Part shown: in pieces, positions 42,816-50,802 of the stretch
Layout of the letters: the number at the start of each line of letters is the position of its first letter
Numbering within the stretch: position 1 is the first letter of the stretch
Assembly (NCBI RefSeq): GCF_021568775.1
Contig: NZ_JAKGSG010000025.1
Coordinates: 218,751-282,750, forward strand
Length of the DNA stretch: 64,000 bases
Source: Antribacter soli
GTDB lineage: Bacteria > Actinomycetota > Actinomycetes > Actinomycetales > Cellulomonadaceae
Direction of reading: 5' to 3'
Translations under genes and position numbers: made by a program
Notes under the pieces: model-generated
What the model was told of the DNA's origin: nothing
The model's input: only the letters and a program-made list of their open reading frames with translations
Databases searched by the model: none

Positions 42816-44504
42816 TCACTCGCCTCCCCGCCGCACCGCCGTCTGCTCGGTGTAGCGGACGTCGGGCAGGAACCCGCTGCGCAGCCAGCCGTCGTCGCCC
42901 GCGGTGATCCGCCACTTCGCCGACGGCGACGGGCCGAGGACGATGACCACCCAGCGGAAGCCCGGGCGGGCGAACCGGGCGGCGAGCATGTCCTGCAGCG
43001 CCACCGACGGGGCCTGGGAGAGCACCAGCACGCCGCCGCCCGCGGCGTCCAGCTCGGGTATGACCTGCTCGATCGCCGACAGGTGCTCCGCGAGCTCGGG
43101 CTGGGGCAGGCCGTTGCCAACCATCACGACCCGCGGGTCGTTCGACCACGGGTTGCCGGTCAGCTCGCCCAGCCACCGGCGCAGCACCTCGTGCCGCGCC
43201 CTCGTCGGGCCGTCCAGGCTGATCACGCCACGCGCCGTGGCGAAGTCCACGAGCACGCGGCCCGTCTCGGCGACGCCGATGGTCACCAGGCGCGCGAACC
43301 GGGCCGTCGACCCCTCCGACGCCGGGGCCGCCTGCAGCTTCGCCAGCGGGGCGGACCAGCTCTGCCCGTCCTCGTTCGCCACCCACGGCGACGGCGCAGG
43401 AGAGGCCGGGCTCGCGAGCCGGAGCCGCATCGCCCCGCCCTCGATGAACACCCCGGTGGCGCCGGGCACATCCTGGCCGTCGCGCTCGCACGCGGCGATC
43501 AGCACCCGCAGCGCACGGTCCACCATCCACGACGCCGACGTGTCGGTGCGCAGCAGGCTGTCGTCGAACGGCTCCTCACGCCCGGCGCGGAGCCGGCGAA
43601 CCAGGAGCACACCGCCGAAGGCGGCGGCGCCCACCAGCAGCACCGCGCCCACGGAGATCAGGACGGGCACCAGCAAGGACGCGCTCGCCGCAGCGTCCTG
43701 CCCGCCCGCGCCCGCCTCGTCCGACGCGGAGGCGCTCGCCTCCGCGGTCGTGCTCGGACCGGGGAGCGGGCCGTTCTGCAGGCCCTCGCCCTCGGCGTCC
43801 TCCGGGAGCTCGAGCACCCAGCCCACCGTGACGGAGCTCGGGTCGGTGAGCACGCCGCCGTCGGGCTGCGTGCGGCCCTCGTTGAGGTCGAAGATCTCCG
43901 TGTACCGCTCGCCGTCCCCCAGGAACCGCTCGGCGATCTGGTAGAGGAACTCGGCTTCGCCCTCCGGCGTCGTGCCGACGACGTAGTACGGCACCGACGG
44001 CGCGGACGACGCCTCCGGCGACGCGTCGTCCGCCGGTGCGCTCGCCTCCGCACCGCCTCCGCTGCCCGCCGGCCCCGTCGGCAGCACCCCGAACTCGATG
44101 CCCTCGCCCTCGGCGTCGGCGGGCATCTGCATCACCCAGCCCGGCAGGACGGCGGCCGGGTCGGTCAGGGCGTTCCCGTCGGGCTGGGTGCGCCCCTTGT
44201 TCAGCTCGAAGATCTCCGTGTACCGGTTGCCGTCGCCGAGGAATCGCTGGGCGATCTCGAACAGGAACTCCTGCTGGCCGTCCGGCTTGGTCTGCATCAC
44301 GTAGTACTTGACCTTCTCGCCGTCCTTGCCCTCGTCCGTAGCAAGGCTCATGGCGAGGGCGGTGCCGAGCTCGGCGGGCGCCAGGCCCCCGAGGGCGGGG
44401 CTCGCCACCGTTGGCAGTGCGGTCCCGACCATGAGGACCGCTGCCGCAGCCGTGGACAGGACCGTCGCAGCGAGGGCGGCGGCGATGCGGGGGGCGTGGT
44501 GCAC
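42816..44504 (-). CDS. Membrane protein with two LysM-like modules, type VII locus component
   Basis: A 562-residue protein. A signal peptide or first membrane helix (about 7-35) is followed by two nearly identical modules of about 65 residues (66-130 and 172-236). Each contains FLxxIAxRFLGDGxRYTEIF and LNxGRTQPDG, the LysM-type pattern, and each ends in a GWVxxxP strand. A Ser/Ala/Asp linker leads to a membrane helix at 277-303, and a cytoplasmic domain of about 255 residues ends the protein with no recognisable catalytic motif. The topology puts the LysM-like pair outside, where it could hold peptidoglycan, and the C-terminal domain inside, next to the ATPase. The gene is one base from the EssC-like gene. 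Confidence 0.8.
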   Translation of the reverse strand: MHHAPRIAAALAATVLSTAAAAVLMVGTALPTVASPALGGLAPAELGTALAMSLATDEGKDGEKVKYYVMQTKPDGQQEFLFEIAQRFLGDGNRYTEIFELNKGRTQPDGNALTDPAAVLPGWVMQMPADAEGEGIEFGVLPTGPAGSGGGAEASAPADDASPEASSAPSVPYYVVGTTPEGEAEFLYQIAERFLGDGERYTEIFDLNEGRTQPDGGVLTDPSSVTVGWVLELPEDAEGEGLQNGPLPGPSTTAEASASASDEAGAGGQDAAASASLLVPVLISVGAVLLVGAAAFGGVLLVRRLRAGREEPFDDSLLRTDTSASWMVDRALRVLIAACERDGQDVPGATGVFIEGGAMRLRLASPASPAPSPWVANEDGQSWSAPLAKLQAAPASEGSTARFARLVTIGVAETGRVLVDFATARGVISLDGPTRARHEVLRRWLGELTGNPWSNDPRVVMVGNGLPQPELAEHLSAIEQVIPELDAAGGGVLVLSQAPSVALQDMLAARFARPGFRWVVIVLGPSPSAKWRITAGDDGWLRSGFLPDVRYTEQTAVRRGGE

Positions 44505-44563
44505 GGTTGCTCCGTCTTCAGGTGTGTCGCGTCAGTCGAGGTTGGTGCGTCGGGCGAGGCAGC

Positions 44564-45265
44564 TCACGCGGAGCCGGGAACGCTCGTCTCCGGCAGGTTC
44601 AGGATGTTCGTACCGGGGCCGGCCCAGCGGAAGGTGGTCATCACCGCGTCGAAGAAGAAGACCAGCGCCTCGGCCAGCCGCTCGGTGTTCTCGCTGTTCC
44701 AGACGGTGCTGAAGGACAGGACCAGCCACTCGCCGTCGGCCTCGTCCCGGGAGACCGCGTACAGCACCTGCCGGGTCGACAGCTCGGGCCAGTCGTCGTC
44801 CCGTTTCATCCCGTGCTCGGTGTGCACCACCCGGATGCCCGGACGCCCGTCGAGCTCGACCAGCTCGCTCTCCTCGTACCCGTCGCTCAGGATGCTCGTC
44901 ACGATCCGCGCCGGGTCGGTGCCCGCGTCGCTGACGACCTCCACCTCGGCGATCGAGGCAGGGATGTGCACACCCTCCATCGGCTCGGTCGGGAGGTACA
45001 CCGCGCCGGTGCCGGCCTCGCGGGCCTCGCCGAGGATCTTGTGCAGCTCGTCGCGGAGCATGTGCCGGTACGGCTCGGCCTTGTCGCGGGGCAGGGACTC
45101 CGGCAGTGCGCGCGCGACGACCTGCTCGATCGCGTCGTTCAGCTCTCGCTGGAGCCCCTCGCCCGTGGGGAACCGGGCCCACCCGGGCGGGAGGAGGATC
45201 ACCCAGGCGTCGGTCGGCTTGCCCGCGCGCCCCGGGGTGGGCTCCGCGGCCTGTTTCTGGTTCAC
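44564..45265 (-). CDS. Uncharacterised cytoplasmic protein of the type VII locus
   Basis: A 233-residue protein without signal peptide or membrane helix. It begins after a short linker with AWVILLPPGWARFPTGEGLQ and ends with an EALVFFFDAVMTTFRWAGPG segment. I do not recognise the family. GTG 45265 overlaps the preceding gene by GTGA. Similarly sized soluble proteins of unknown function accompany type VII loci in other actinobacteria; a chaperone or adaptor role (EspG-like) is an inference from position only. It is separated by 59 nt from the next gene. Confidence 0.7.
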   Translation of the reverse strand: MNQKQAAEPTPGRAGKPTDAWVILLPPGWARFPTGEGLQRELNDAIEQVVARALPESLPRDKAEPYRHMLRDELHKILGEAREAGTGAVYLPTEPMEGVHIPASIAEVEVVSDAGTDPARIVTSILSDGYEESELVELDGRPGIRVVHTEHGMKRDDDWPELSTRQVLYAVSRDEADGEWLVLSFSTVWNSENTERLAEALVFFFDAVMTTFRWAGPGTNILNLPETSVPGSA

Positions 45266-45948
45266 TGTGCGCTCCGGGTGACTCGTACGGCGGGCAGCAG
45301 CTCGTCGAGCGCCTCCCCCACCGCTTCGACGGTGATGATGTCCTGGGTACGCCAGAGCAGGACGGTGTCCACCACCGCGTCCGGGTGCTCGGTGCGCCTG
45401 CCGACGCCGACGCTCAGCCATACGCCGCCGGTCGCCTGGTCGAGGTCGAGCCGGGTGACCCGGATCCCGTCGCCGTCAGGCAGCTCGAAGTACTCGATGT
45501 TCGGCGGGTTCACCGGGTTCCCGCCGGTCGCTCCCAGCACCTCCAGGAGCGTGTCGTCCGACGCACCCGGCTCGCCCATGACGACGCTGACGACCACGGG
45601 AACGGGGCCCCGGTCCTCGAGACCGACGAGCGCGGCGATCCGGGCGTCCGGGGCCACGTGGTCGGCGAACTTCAGGAGGTTCGCGACCGCCAGGCCGACA
45701 TTCTGACGGAGCAGTGCCCGGTCCTCGTCGGACAGGACAACTCCCCCGTCCGAACCCTCAGGAGTCCCCGGTTCGACCGAGCCGAGCACCGCCTCGACGA
45801 CGTCGCTCTCCCACGAGCTGATCACCTCGGGCGACTCTGACGTGGTGGAGGGCACCACCACCCAGCCGGCCACCGGATCGACGGTCCACGACCACGCCTG
45901 CCCGTCGGCCTCCGTCGTACCCGCACCCTGCGTGCTCGTGGTGCTCAC
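45262..45948 (-). CDS. Uncharacterised cytoplasmic protein of the type VII locus
   Basis: A 228-residue soluble protein with no recognised family. The N-terminal 20 residues are Thr/Gly/Ala-rich and the fold begins at WSWTVDPVAGWVVVPSTTSE; the centre has a strand-rich part (VPVVVSVVMG) and the end WLSVGVGRRTEHPDAVVDTV. Length and strand order resemble the following 233-residue protein only loosely. GTG 45948 shares its G with the TAG stop of the effector-like gene, so translation is coupled. Possibly a partner of the effector encoded just upstream. Confidence 0.7.
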   Translation of the reverse strand: MSTTSTQGAGTTEADGQAWSWTVDPVAGWVVVPSTTSESPEVISSWESDVVEAVLGSVEPGTPEGSDGGVVLSDEDRALLRQNVGLAVANLLKFADHVAPDARIAALVGLEDRGPVPVVVSVVMGEPGASDDTLLEVLGATGGNPVNPPNIEYFELPDGDGIRVTRLDLDQATGGVWLSVGVGRRTEHPDAVVDTVLLWRTQDIITVEAVGEALDELLPAVRVTRSAQ

Positions 45949-47327
45949 TAGATCGGCTCCCCCGCCCCGGTCGTCATGTGGTTGTACTCCCAGTCGCTCC
46001 GGCCTTCCCAGCTGTGGCGGAGGTCGTCGTCCCCGAAGGACGAACCCGGCACACCGGTGCTCCACGCTCCGCTGGTGAGTCCGATGAACCAGCTCCCGGA
46101 GCCGAGGACGTACGCCCAGGGCTTGACTCCCGCACCCGTGATCCCGAAGACGCTGAGGCTCTTGATCGCGGCGTTGATCCCGCCGAGCTCCTTGAGGCCC
46201 CCGAGGCCGATCATCCCGGTGAACGACCAGGTCTTCCACGCATTCGGGTTGATCTTGAGGAGCGACTGCAGCTTGAAGATGTTCTTCACGGACTCGCTGA
46301 TCTTGAGCCCGCCCGAGAACACCCGGCTGAGCGCGAAAGCGCTAAACGGGCCATCGATGTTGTTCCTGAAGACGGCCATCCTCTCTGCCAGCCTGCCCAG
46401 GTCGTCCATCTGCACGGCAATCGCCGTCCTGCCCAGGCCGCTCGAGGCCTTCACGCTCGCGGCGATCGCCTTGGCCGCGACCATGCCTCCGACGGCAGCG
46501 AACACGCCGACGACACTCCAGACAACGGCCAGCCAGCTCTCCTCGCCCTGTGCGGCGAGGGCGATCGTGCCGACGAGGGCGACGACCCCGACCACGAGGG
46601 CGGCCATCGCAAGCGCACCCAGCCCCGGGATGATCATGGCCAGCACGGCCAGGGCCATGCCGATCCAGCCCAGGATCTCGACGAGCCCCTTCAGGAACTT
46701 GTTGAACCCGGACACAAAGGCTTCCCAGCCGCTGTGCTTCAGGCCGTCCTCGTTCCAGTTCTTCCGGATCGTCCTCGCCGCCGCCTCGGCCGCCGCGTCG
46801 AGCGCGGCCATCGCGGCACGCGCAATCGACCTGGCCGACTCCAGGTCGCCCTTGGCCGTCCCGATCGCGTCCGTCCGCTTCTGGGACGCCTGCTTCTCCG
46901 TGTCGGTGAGCGGCGGCGCGTCGTCCGGCCGGTCCGCGTTCGCCGGGTCGCTCATGCCCTCGGCGCCCTTCAGGGCGGCGGCAGCGTCCTCGGCCTTCGC
47001 CAAGGCCTTGCCGGTCTCCGAGCGTGCGGTCTTGAGCTGCGGCTGGTAGGTAGTGAGCGCTGCGTGCACGTTCTCGTAGCGGGCAGCGGCCTTGCCCAAC
47101 GCCTCGTGACTCTCCTGGGCGCGCTTGCGCATCGCGTCGGCGGCCTCGCCCTTGAGCAGGGTCTCGTCGCCGTCGCCGATCCTCTTGAGGAGCGCCGCCT
47201 GCGTGGTCATCGACTCGGCGATCTCCTTGTAGTGCCGGATGACCGCGTCCAGGCCGGACGCCTCGGCCGGCACCGGATCCTCGTCGTAGTCCAGCAGGTG
47301 CCACTCACCCACGCGGGCGGCGCTCAT
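45948..47327 (-). CDS. Putative type VII-secreted effector with T7SS signal domain and membrane helices
   Basis: A 459-residue protein. Residues 1-130 match the helical N-terminal domain found in putative T7SS-secreted proteins of Streptomyces and relatives (EWHLLDYDEDPVPAEASGLD, then long helices with AALTTYQPQLKTARSETGKA). A charged helical spacer follows, then three hydrophobic segments (about 215-300). The last 160 residues (with GSGSWFIGLTSGAWSTG) have no known toxin or enzyme motif. The ATG follows AAGGAGA. It sits between the two WXG100-like genes and the secretion components, the usual place of a substrate gene. An antibacterial toxin with membrane-inserting helices is possible but not shown. 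Confidence 0.75.
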   Translation of the reverse strand: MSAARVGEWHLLDYDEDPVPAEASGLDAVIRHYKEIAESMTTQAALLKRIGDGDETLLKGEAADAMRKRAQESHEALGKAAARYENVHAALTTYQPQLKTARSETGKALAKAEDAAAALKGAEGMSDPANADRPDDAPPLTDTEKQASQKRTDAIGTAKGDLESARSIARAAMAALDAAAEAAARTIRKNWNEDGLKHSGWEAFVSGFNKFLKGLVEILGWIGMALAVLAMIIPGLGALAMAALVVGVVALVGTIALAAQGEESWLAVVWSVVGVFAAVGGMVAAKAIAASVKASSGLGRTAIAVQMDDLGRLAERMAVFRNNIDGPFSAFALSRVFSGGLKISESVKNIFKLQSLLKINPNAWKTWSFTGMIGLGGLKELGGINAAIKSLSVFGITGAGVKPWAYVLGSGSWFIGLTSGAWSTGVPGSSFGDDDLRHSWEGRSDWEYNHMTTGAGEPI

Positions 47328-47353
47328 CGAGTCTCCTTCGGTTCTACGAGGCT

Positions 47354-47635
47354 CTATTCGCTCTCGAGCGACTTCGCCAGCTCGATCTCGGTGTTGTTCC
47401 AGGTCTCGGCGGCCTGCTCCATCTTGCTCTGGAGGTCCTTGAGGTTTTCCTGGAGCTTCTCCCGCTTGACCCACCAGTCGTCGATGAAGTCGTCCATCGC
47501 GCGCTCAACCGTCTTGTGGCCCCAGATGCCGCCGTCGTCCCACAGCTCGCTCATGTTCTCGAGCTCGTGGACGACGCCCTTGAGCTGCTTGGCAGCGTCG
47601 TCGACGGCGACCGAGGTGACTACCAGGTCAGCCAT
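47354..47635 (-). CDS. WXG100-family-like small secreted protein
   Basis: A 93-residue all-helical protein with a short W-G turn: GGIWGHKTVERAMDDFIDDW places Trp38-Gly39 between the two helices, without the usual x between W and G. The rest (WWVKREKLQENLKDLQSKM) is a long amphipathic helix. It is the probable hetero-partner of the next WXG100 protein, 4 nt away. ATG 47635 is the only reasonable start. Confidence 0.85.
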   Translation of the reverse strand: MADLVVTSVAVDDAAKQLKGVVHELENMSELWDDGGIWGHKTVERAMDDFIDDWWVKREKLQENLKDLQSKMEQAAETWNNTEIELAKSLESE

Positions 47636-47639
47636 GAGG

Positions 47640-47936
47640 TCACTTGTTGATGGCGTTGGCGAGCTCTTCGTCGGTCCTGCGGAGTGCCTCGGCGGCCTGC
47701 TTGAGGTACTCGGCGATCCCCGTCAGACCCTCCATGACCTGCTCGCCACCCTTGTTGAGCTCCTTGTAGGCCTCGTCGAACGCCTTGGAGGACTTGTCCG
47801 TGACGTAGCCGTCCTGCACCAGGTTCTCGACCATCGCCCGCAGCTGGCTCAGCTTGCCCTGCATGTCGCTCGCCTCCCGCGTCATCTGCTGGGCGGCGTC
47901 TTCCATCTGCTGGAAGGTCACGTTGATGTTGGCCAT
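47640..47936 (-). CDS. WXG100-family (ESAT-6-like) protein
   Basis: A 98-residue helix-turn-helix protein. The turn is VQDGYVTDKSSKAF (about 40-53); the canonical Trp-x-Gly is replaced by Asp-Gly-Tyr, while the Phe of the following A-F and the second amphipathic helix are conserved. It is the first gene of the type VII locus and forms a pair with the 93-residue protein downstream. The ATG follows GAGAGG. Confidence 0.88.
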   Translation of the reverse strand: MANINVTFQQMEDAAQQMTREASDMQGKLSQLRAMVENLVQDGYVTDKSSKAFDEAYKELNKGGEQVMEGLTGIAEYLKQAAEALRRTDEELANAINK

Positions 47937-47974
47937 GATCGGTCCTCTCGGGTTGCCTGGTCGAAAGCAGGGCG

Positions 47975-47994
47975 ATAGTACATGAGCCGTACAT
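47975..47994 (-). promoter_or_regulatory. Candidate promoter/operator of the type VII locus
   Basis: On the reverse strand TACTAT (47975-47980) fits a -10 box about 40 nt before the WXG100 start. It overlaps the first of two direct repeats GTACAT (47978-47983 and 47989-47994) spaced 11 bp apart, one helical turn. No good -35 is visible 17 bp upstream, so a regulated promoter is likely. Confidence 0.35.
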
Positions 47995-48263
47995 AGCGGA
48001 GGTTTCGCCAGGCGGACGCCGCCCGTTCACCCCCAGGCTCGATCCACGCGATCGTGTGGATCCGGAGGGCTCGGTGGCGCTGTCCGGCGGAACGAGTGCG
48101 TGGTGGCTAGGTTTTTCGTTGGAGCCTCGGGCTGCGGTGGCCACAGACACCGGCGTGCGACTTCGGGCCGCCGAGGTGATCGGAACGCTGTGCTTGGCAC
48201 GATCCGCATCGCAATCGGAATCGCCTCGCCCGACGCCCGCCCGTCCGTCCGAAGGAGGTCGCC
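47995..48263. other. Intergenic stretch between the type VII locus and a hydrolase gene
   Basis: About 270 bp (327 bp between genes) without a supported gene. It should contain the rightward promoter of the alpha/beta-hydrolase. I see no hairpin, repeat or coding trace that I could support. Confidence 0.4.
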
Positions 48264-49142
48264 ATGGACAGCACCGCCCAGGTCAACGGCATCGACCTGC
48301 ACTACATCGAGCAGGGTCAGGGACAACCCGTCGTGTTCGTCCACGGCGGCTTCGGCGACTACCGCGTGTGGGCACAGCAATGGGACGCGTTCGCCCGCAC
48401 CTACCGCGCCATCGCGGTCAGCTGCCGGGGCTACTGGCCAAATGAGAAGCTCGACCCCGACGAGACCATCACGCTGGACACGTTCGTCGACGACCTCACA
48501 GAGTTCGTGCGGACGGTCGGCGCCGGGCCTGTGCACCTCGTCGGCCACTCGTCCCCTGGGGGCTTTGGCGGCCTGTGCCTCGCGCGGAACCATCCGGAGC
48601 TCCTGCGCTCCCTGGTACTGCTCGAACCGCCGGCGTTCCCCGTCCTGGGTGTCAACATCCCACCTCGCCCACTCCAGATCATCAGGTTGTTCCTACGCAG
48701 CCCGCGGGCAGGAGTGGCCCTCATCAAGTTCGGGGCAAAGGGCGCAAGACCCGCGATGAGGGCCTTCGCCCGCGGGGACGACGAGGAGGCGGTGCGGGCG
48801 TTCGTCACGGCCAACGCCGGCGCGGACGTCATCGCAGCGATGCCGAAGGAACAGTTCGATCGGTTCGTCGCGAACGCCGGGCCGCTCAAGGCCCAGCTAC
48901 GGGCCGGCTTCCCCAGGTTCGGCCCGGACGACGCCAAGGCGATACGGGTGCCCACCCTGCTCGTCTCGGGCACCAGGACCCCGGCTCACGTCACGGCCGT
49001 CACCGACCGGTTGGAGAAGCTCATCCCCGACGTTCAACGCCTCGACATCGCCGGCGCCAGCCACGGCATGTTCACCACACACCCGGCAGAGTTCAATGCC
49101 GGAGTCTTGCGCTTCATCCGCGCGCAAGGCCCGCCCGGGTGA
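48264..49142 (+). CDS. Alpha/beta-hydrolase
   Basis: A 292-residue alpha/beta-hydrolase fold protein. The oxyanion segment is VFVHGGFGDYRVW, the nucleophile elbow GHSSPGG with Ser96, and the C-terminal catalytic His lies in ASHGMFTTHP. The ATG follows GAAGGAGG. Haloperoxidase, esterase and epoxide-hydrolase relatives look alike, so the reaction is open. Its last 29 bp overlap the end of the convergent ATP-grasp gene. Confidence 0.9.
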   Translation: MDSTAQVNGIDLHYIEQGQGQPVVFVHGGFGDYRVWAQQWDAFARTYRAIAVSCRGYWPNEKLDPDETITLDTFVDDLTEFVRTVGAGPVHLVGHSSPGGFGGLCLARNHPELLRSLVLLEPPAFPVLGVNIPPRPLQIIRLFLRSPRAGVALIKFGAKGARPAMRAFARGDDEEAVRAFVTANAGADVIAAMPKEQFDRFVANAGPLKAQLRAGFPRFGPDDAKAIRVPTLLVSGTRTPAHVTAVTDRLEKLIPDVQRLDIAGASHGMFTTHPAEFNAGVLRFIRAQGPPG

Positions 49143-50043
49143 CGTACTGCGCGAGGCTGGAGCTGATCGCGCCGCCCGCCCGCGCGTCGTACCCCTGGAA
49201 GCACGGCATCGTGTTCGCCTCGAGGAACAGCCAGCTCCCGTCCCGGTCGTCGACCTTGAAGTCGACGCCCAGCAGCGGCGTGCTGGTCAGGTCGACGAGG
49301 GCGCGGCATCCGGCGGCCACGTCCGGCGGGCACGACGTGGCGACGAACCGGCTCCGCCCCCGGACGCGGCGATAGTCGACGTCCTCGCTGTGGATGAGCT
49401 CCGCGAACAGGTCGTGACCCACGGTGTGCACGCGCACGTCCGGCCCGTGCACGCGCCGCTGCAGCTGGATCGGCGTCGCGAGGACGAGGTCGAGCCGGCC
49501 CTCGTCGACGGTCGCATCCCAGGCCCGGGCCCAGGTCTTGGCGGAGCTGACGCCCTTCGTGATCACGTCGCCGTCGTGCTCGGCGACGAAGGCCCGCACA
49601 CGCTCGGGGACGTTGGTCACGCACGTCTCCGGCACCCGGAAGCCGGCCTGGGCCGCCATGTGGATGAGGTGGACCGGCTTGCTGAAGCCGGTCAGGTCGG
49701 CCGAGGGCGGGTTGACCACGGGCACGCCCGTCGCCGCGAGGGCCGTCAGCGTCGCCGAGAGGGCGCGCGACGTGGACCAGGTCCGGCGGACGGTCTCGTC
49801 GTCGAGGCCGTCGTGCACCAGGTCGGGGATCCGAACCCAGACACCTGAGACGTCCGCGAGCCGGTACCGGGCGCCGGCGACGTCGAGGTGGCTCGCGAGC
49901 GGATCGGCCGCGTCGAGGACGAAGCCGCCCGAGAGGATCAGCTGGACGACGTCGACCGCCCGGACCTCGGCCCGGGTGCGGCGCAGGGAGCTCAGGCCGT
50001 GCAGAAAGGTCGGGTCGGCCGCCGAGCCGAGGCAGAGGATCAT
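49114..50043 (-). CDS. ATP-grasp peptide ligase, probable graspetide (omega-ester) synthetase
   Basis: A 309-residue ATP-grasp enzyme of the RimK/microviridin-ligase type. The N-terminal pre-grasp domain ends in VPVVNPPSADLTGFSKP. ATP-contacting Lys163 and Lys169 lie in DVITKGVSSAK, the central sheet has DVRVHTVGHDLFAELIHSED, which matches the leader-binding/beta-sheet region of MvdC/MvdD-like ligases (followed by DYR), and the Mg-binding residues are Asp261, Glu275 and Asn277 (LLGVDFKVDD and LFLEANTMP). Length equals that of known graspetide ligases. Its start overlaps the stop of the preceding gene (ATGA). Encoded after two Ser/Thr/Glu-repeat peptides, it is expected to activate Glu side chains and esterify them to Ser/Thr hydroxyls. 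Confidence 0.85.
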   Translation of the reverse strand: MILCLGSAADPTFLHGLSSLRRTRAEVRAVDVVQLILSGGFVLDAADPLASHLDVAGARYRLADVSGVWVRIPDLVHDGLDDETVRRTWSTSRALSATLTALAATGVPVVNPPSADLTGFSKPVHLIHMAAQAGFRVPETCVTNVPERVRAFVAEHDGDVITKGVSSAKTWARAWDATVDEGRLDLVLATPIQLQRRVHGPDVRVHTVGHDLFAELIHSEDVDYRRVRGRSRFVATSCPPDVAAGCRALVDLTSTPLLGVDFKVDDRDGSWLFLEANTMPCFQGYDARAGGAISSSLAQYVTRAGLARG

Positions 50044-50798
50044 CGGACCGCCTCCAGGACCCCGGCCGCGATGGCCTCGCCGAGCGGCGAGTCCAGGAGG
50101 CCGGCCGGGACCGGCCCGACGTCGAGCACCCGGCCGTCGTGGGAGTGGTCCACCACGACGCTCGCCAGGACGGGAGCGCCCGTGGCGAAAGCTCCCGCCG
50201 CGGCCCGGAGCACGCCGACCGGGACGGTGCCGGTGCCCGGGACGACGAGCGTGCGCAGGCCGGCGACGACGACGCGGACGGTCGACGACGGCGAGCACGG
50301 CGTGATGTCCACGACCTCCTCCCCCGCCTGCACCTCGTGCAGGTACTCACCGGGCGCTCCGTCAGCGCCCGGGCGTACGTAGCCGCCGTCGTGCCCGTGA
50401 CCCCCAGCAGGTACGGCGTCGCGCAGCGCCCACCGACCCGCCCAGACCGGGAGGTCGTCGAGGCGGAGCCGGTCGATGGTTGCGATCATGCCGGAGGACG
50501 TCGGGCGACCGATCACCGGTCCCGGGAAGGATGACAGCAAGGCCCACCACGATGCCGACTGCTCGGCGCTGCAGAACGGGTCGTCGTCGCCGGGGACGCT
50601 TCGCAGGACGATGGCGTCCACGGTGTCGCCCGATGTCATGGACACGCGGGCCGAGGCCGTCGAGTCGGCTGTGATGGTGAGGTCCCAGCACAGCTCGGTG
50701 AACGACTCGACGACCTCGGCCTTCGCCCCGGCCGTGCGCAGGAGACGGGTGAGGACGTGCGCACCCGTGTCGTACCCGGCCGCGACGACTGCGAGCAT
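50040..50798 (-). CDS. ATP-grasp-like partner protein lacking the catalytic core
   Basis: A 252-residue protein. The first 110 residues align by pattern with the pre-grasp domain of the neighbouring ligase: VDAIVLRSVP against VSGVWVRIPD, and SWWALLSSFPGPVIGRPTSS against the VPVVNPPSAD strand. The C-terminal part ends in VLASVVVDHSHDGRVLDVGP, the place where an ATP-grasp enzyme has Asp...Glu-x-Asn, but the Glu and Asn are missing and the ATP-binding lysines are not evident. It may be an inactive paralogue that recognises the precursors or scaffolds the ligase. ATG 50798 is used; a GTG two codon positions earlier (50801) is also possible. It starts a few bases after the precursor stop and overlaps the ligase gene by 4 nt. 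I do not know a named family. Confidence 0.65.
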   Translation of the reverse strand: MLAVVAAGYDTGAHVLTRLLRTAGAKAEVVESFTELCWDLTITADSTASARVSMTSGDTVDAIVLRSVPGDDDPFCSAEQSASWWALLSSFPGPVIGRPTSSGMIATIDRLRLDDLPVWAGRWALRDAVPAGGHGHDGGYVRPGADGAPGEYLHEVQAGEEVVDITPCSPSSTVRVVVAGLRTLVVPGTGTVPVGVLRAAAGAFATGAPVLASVVVDHSHDGRVLDVGPVPAGLLDSPLGEAIAAGVLEAVR

Positions 50799-50802
50799 CA
50801 CG

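Noticed and set aside
38468-42907. A 1479-codon plus-strand open frame across the secretion ATPase gene
   Set aside because: Its composition (Arg, His, Gln, Val) is that of an antisense frame; the reverse strand encodes an unmistakable FtsK/SpoIIIE protein.
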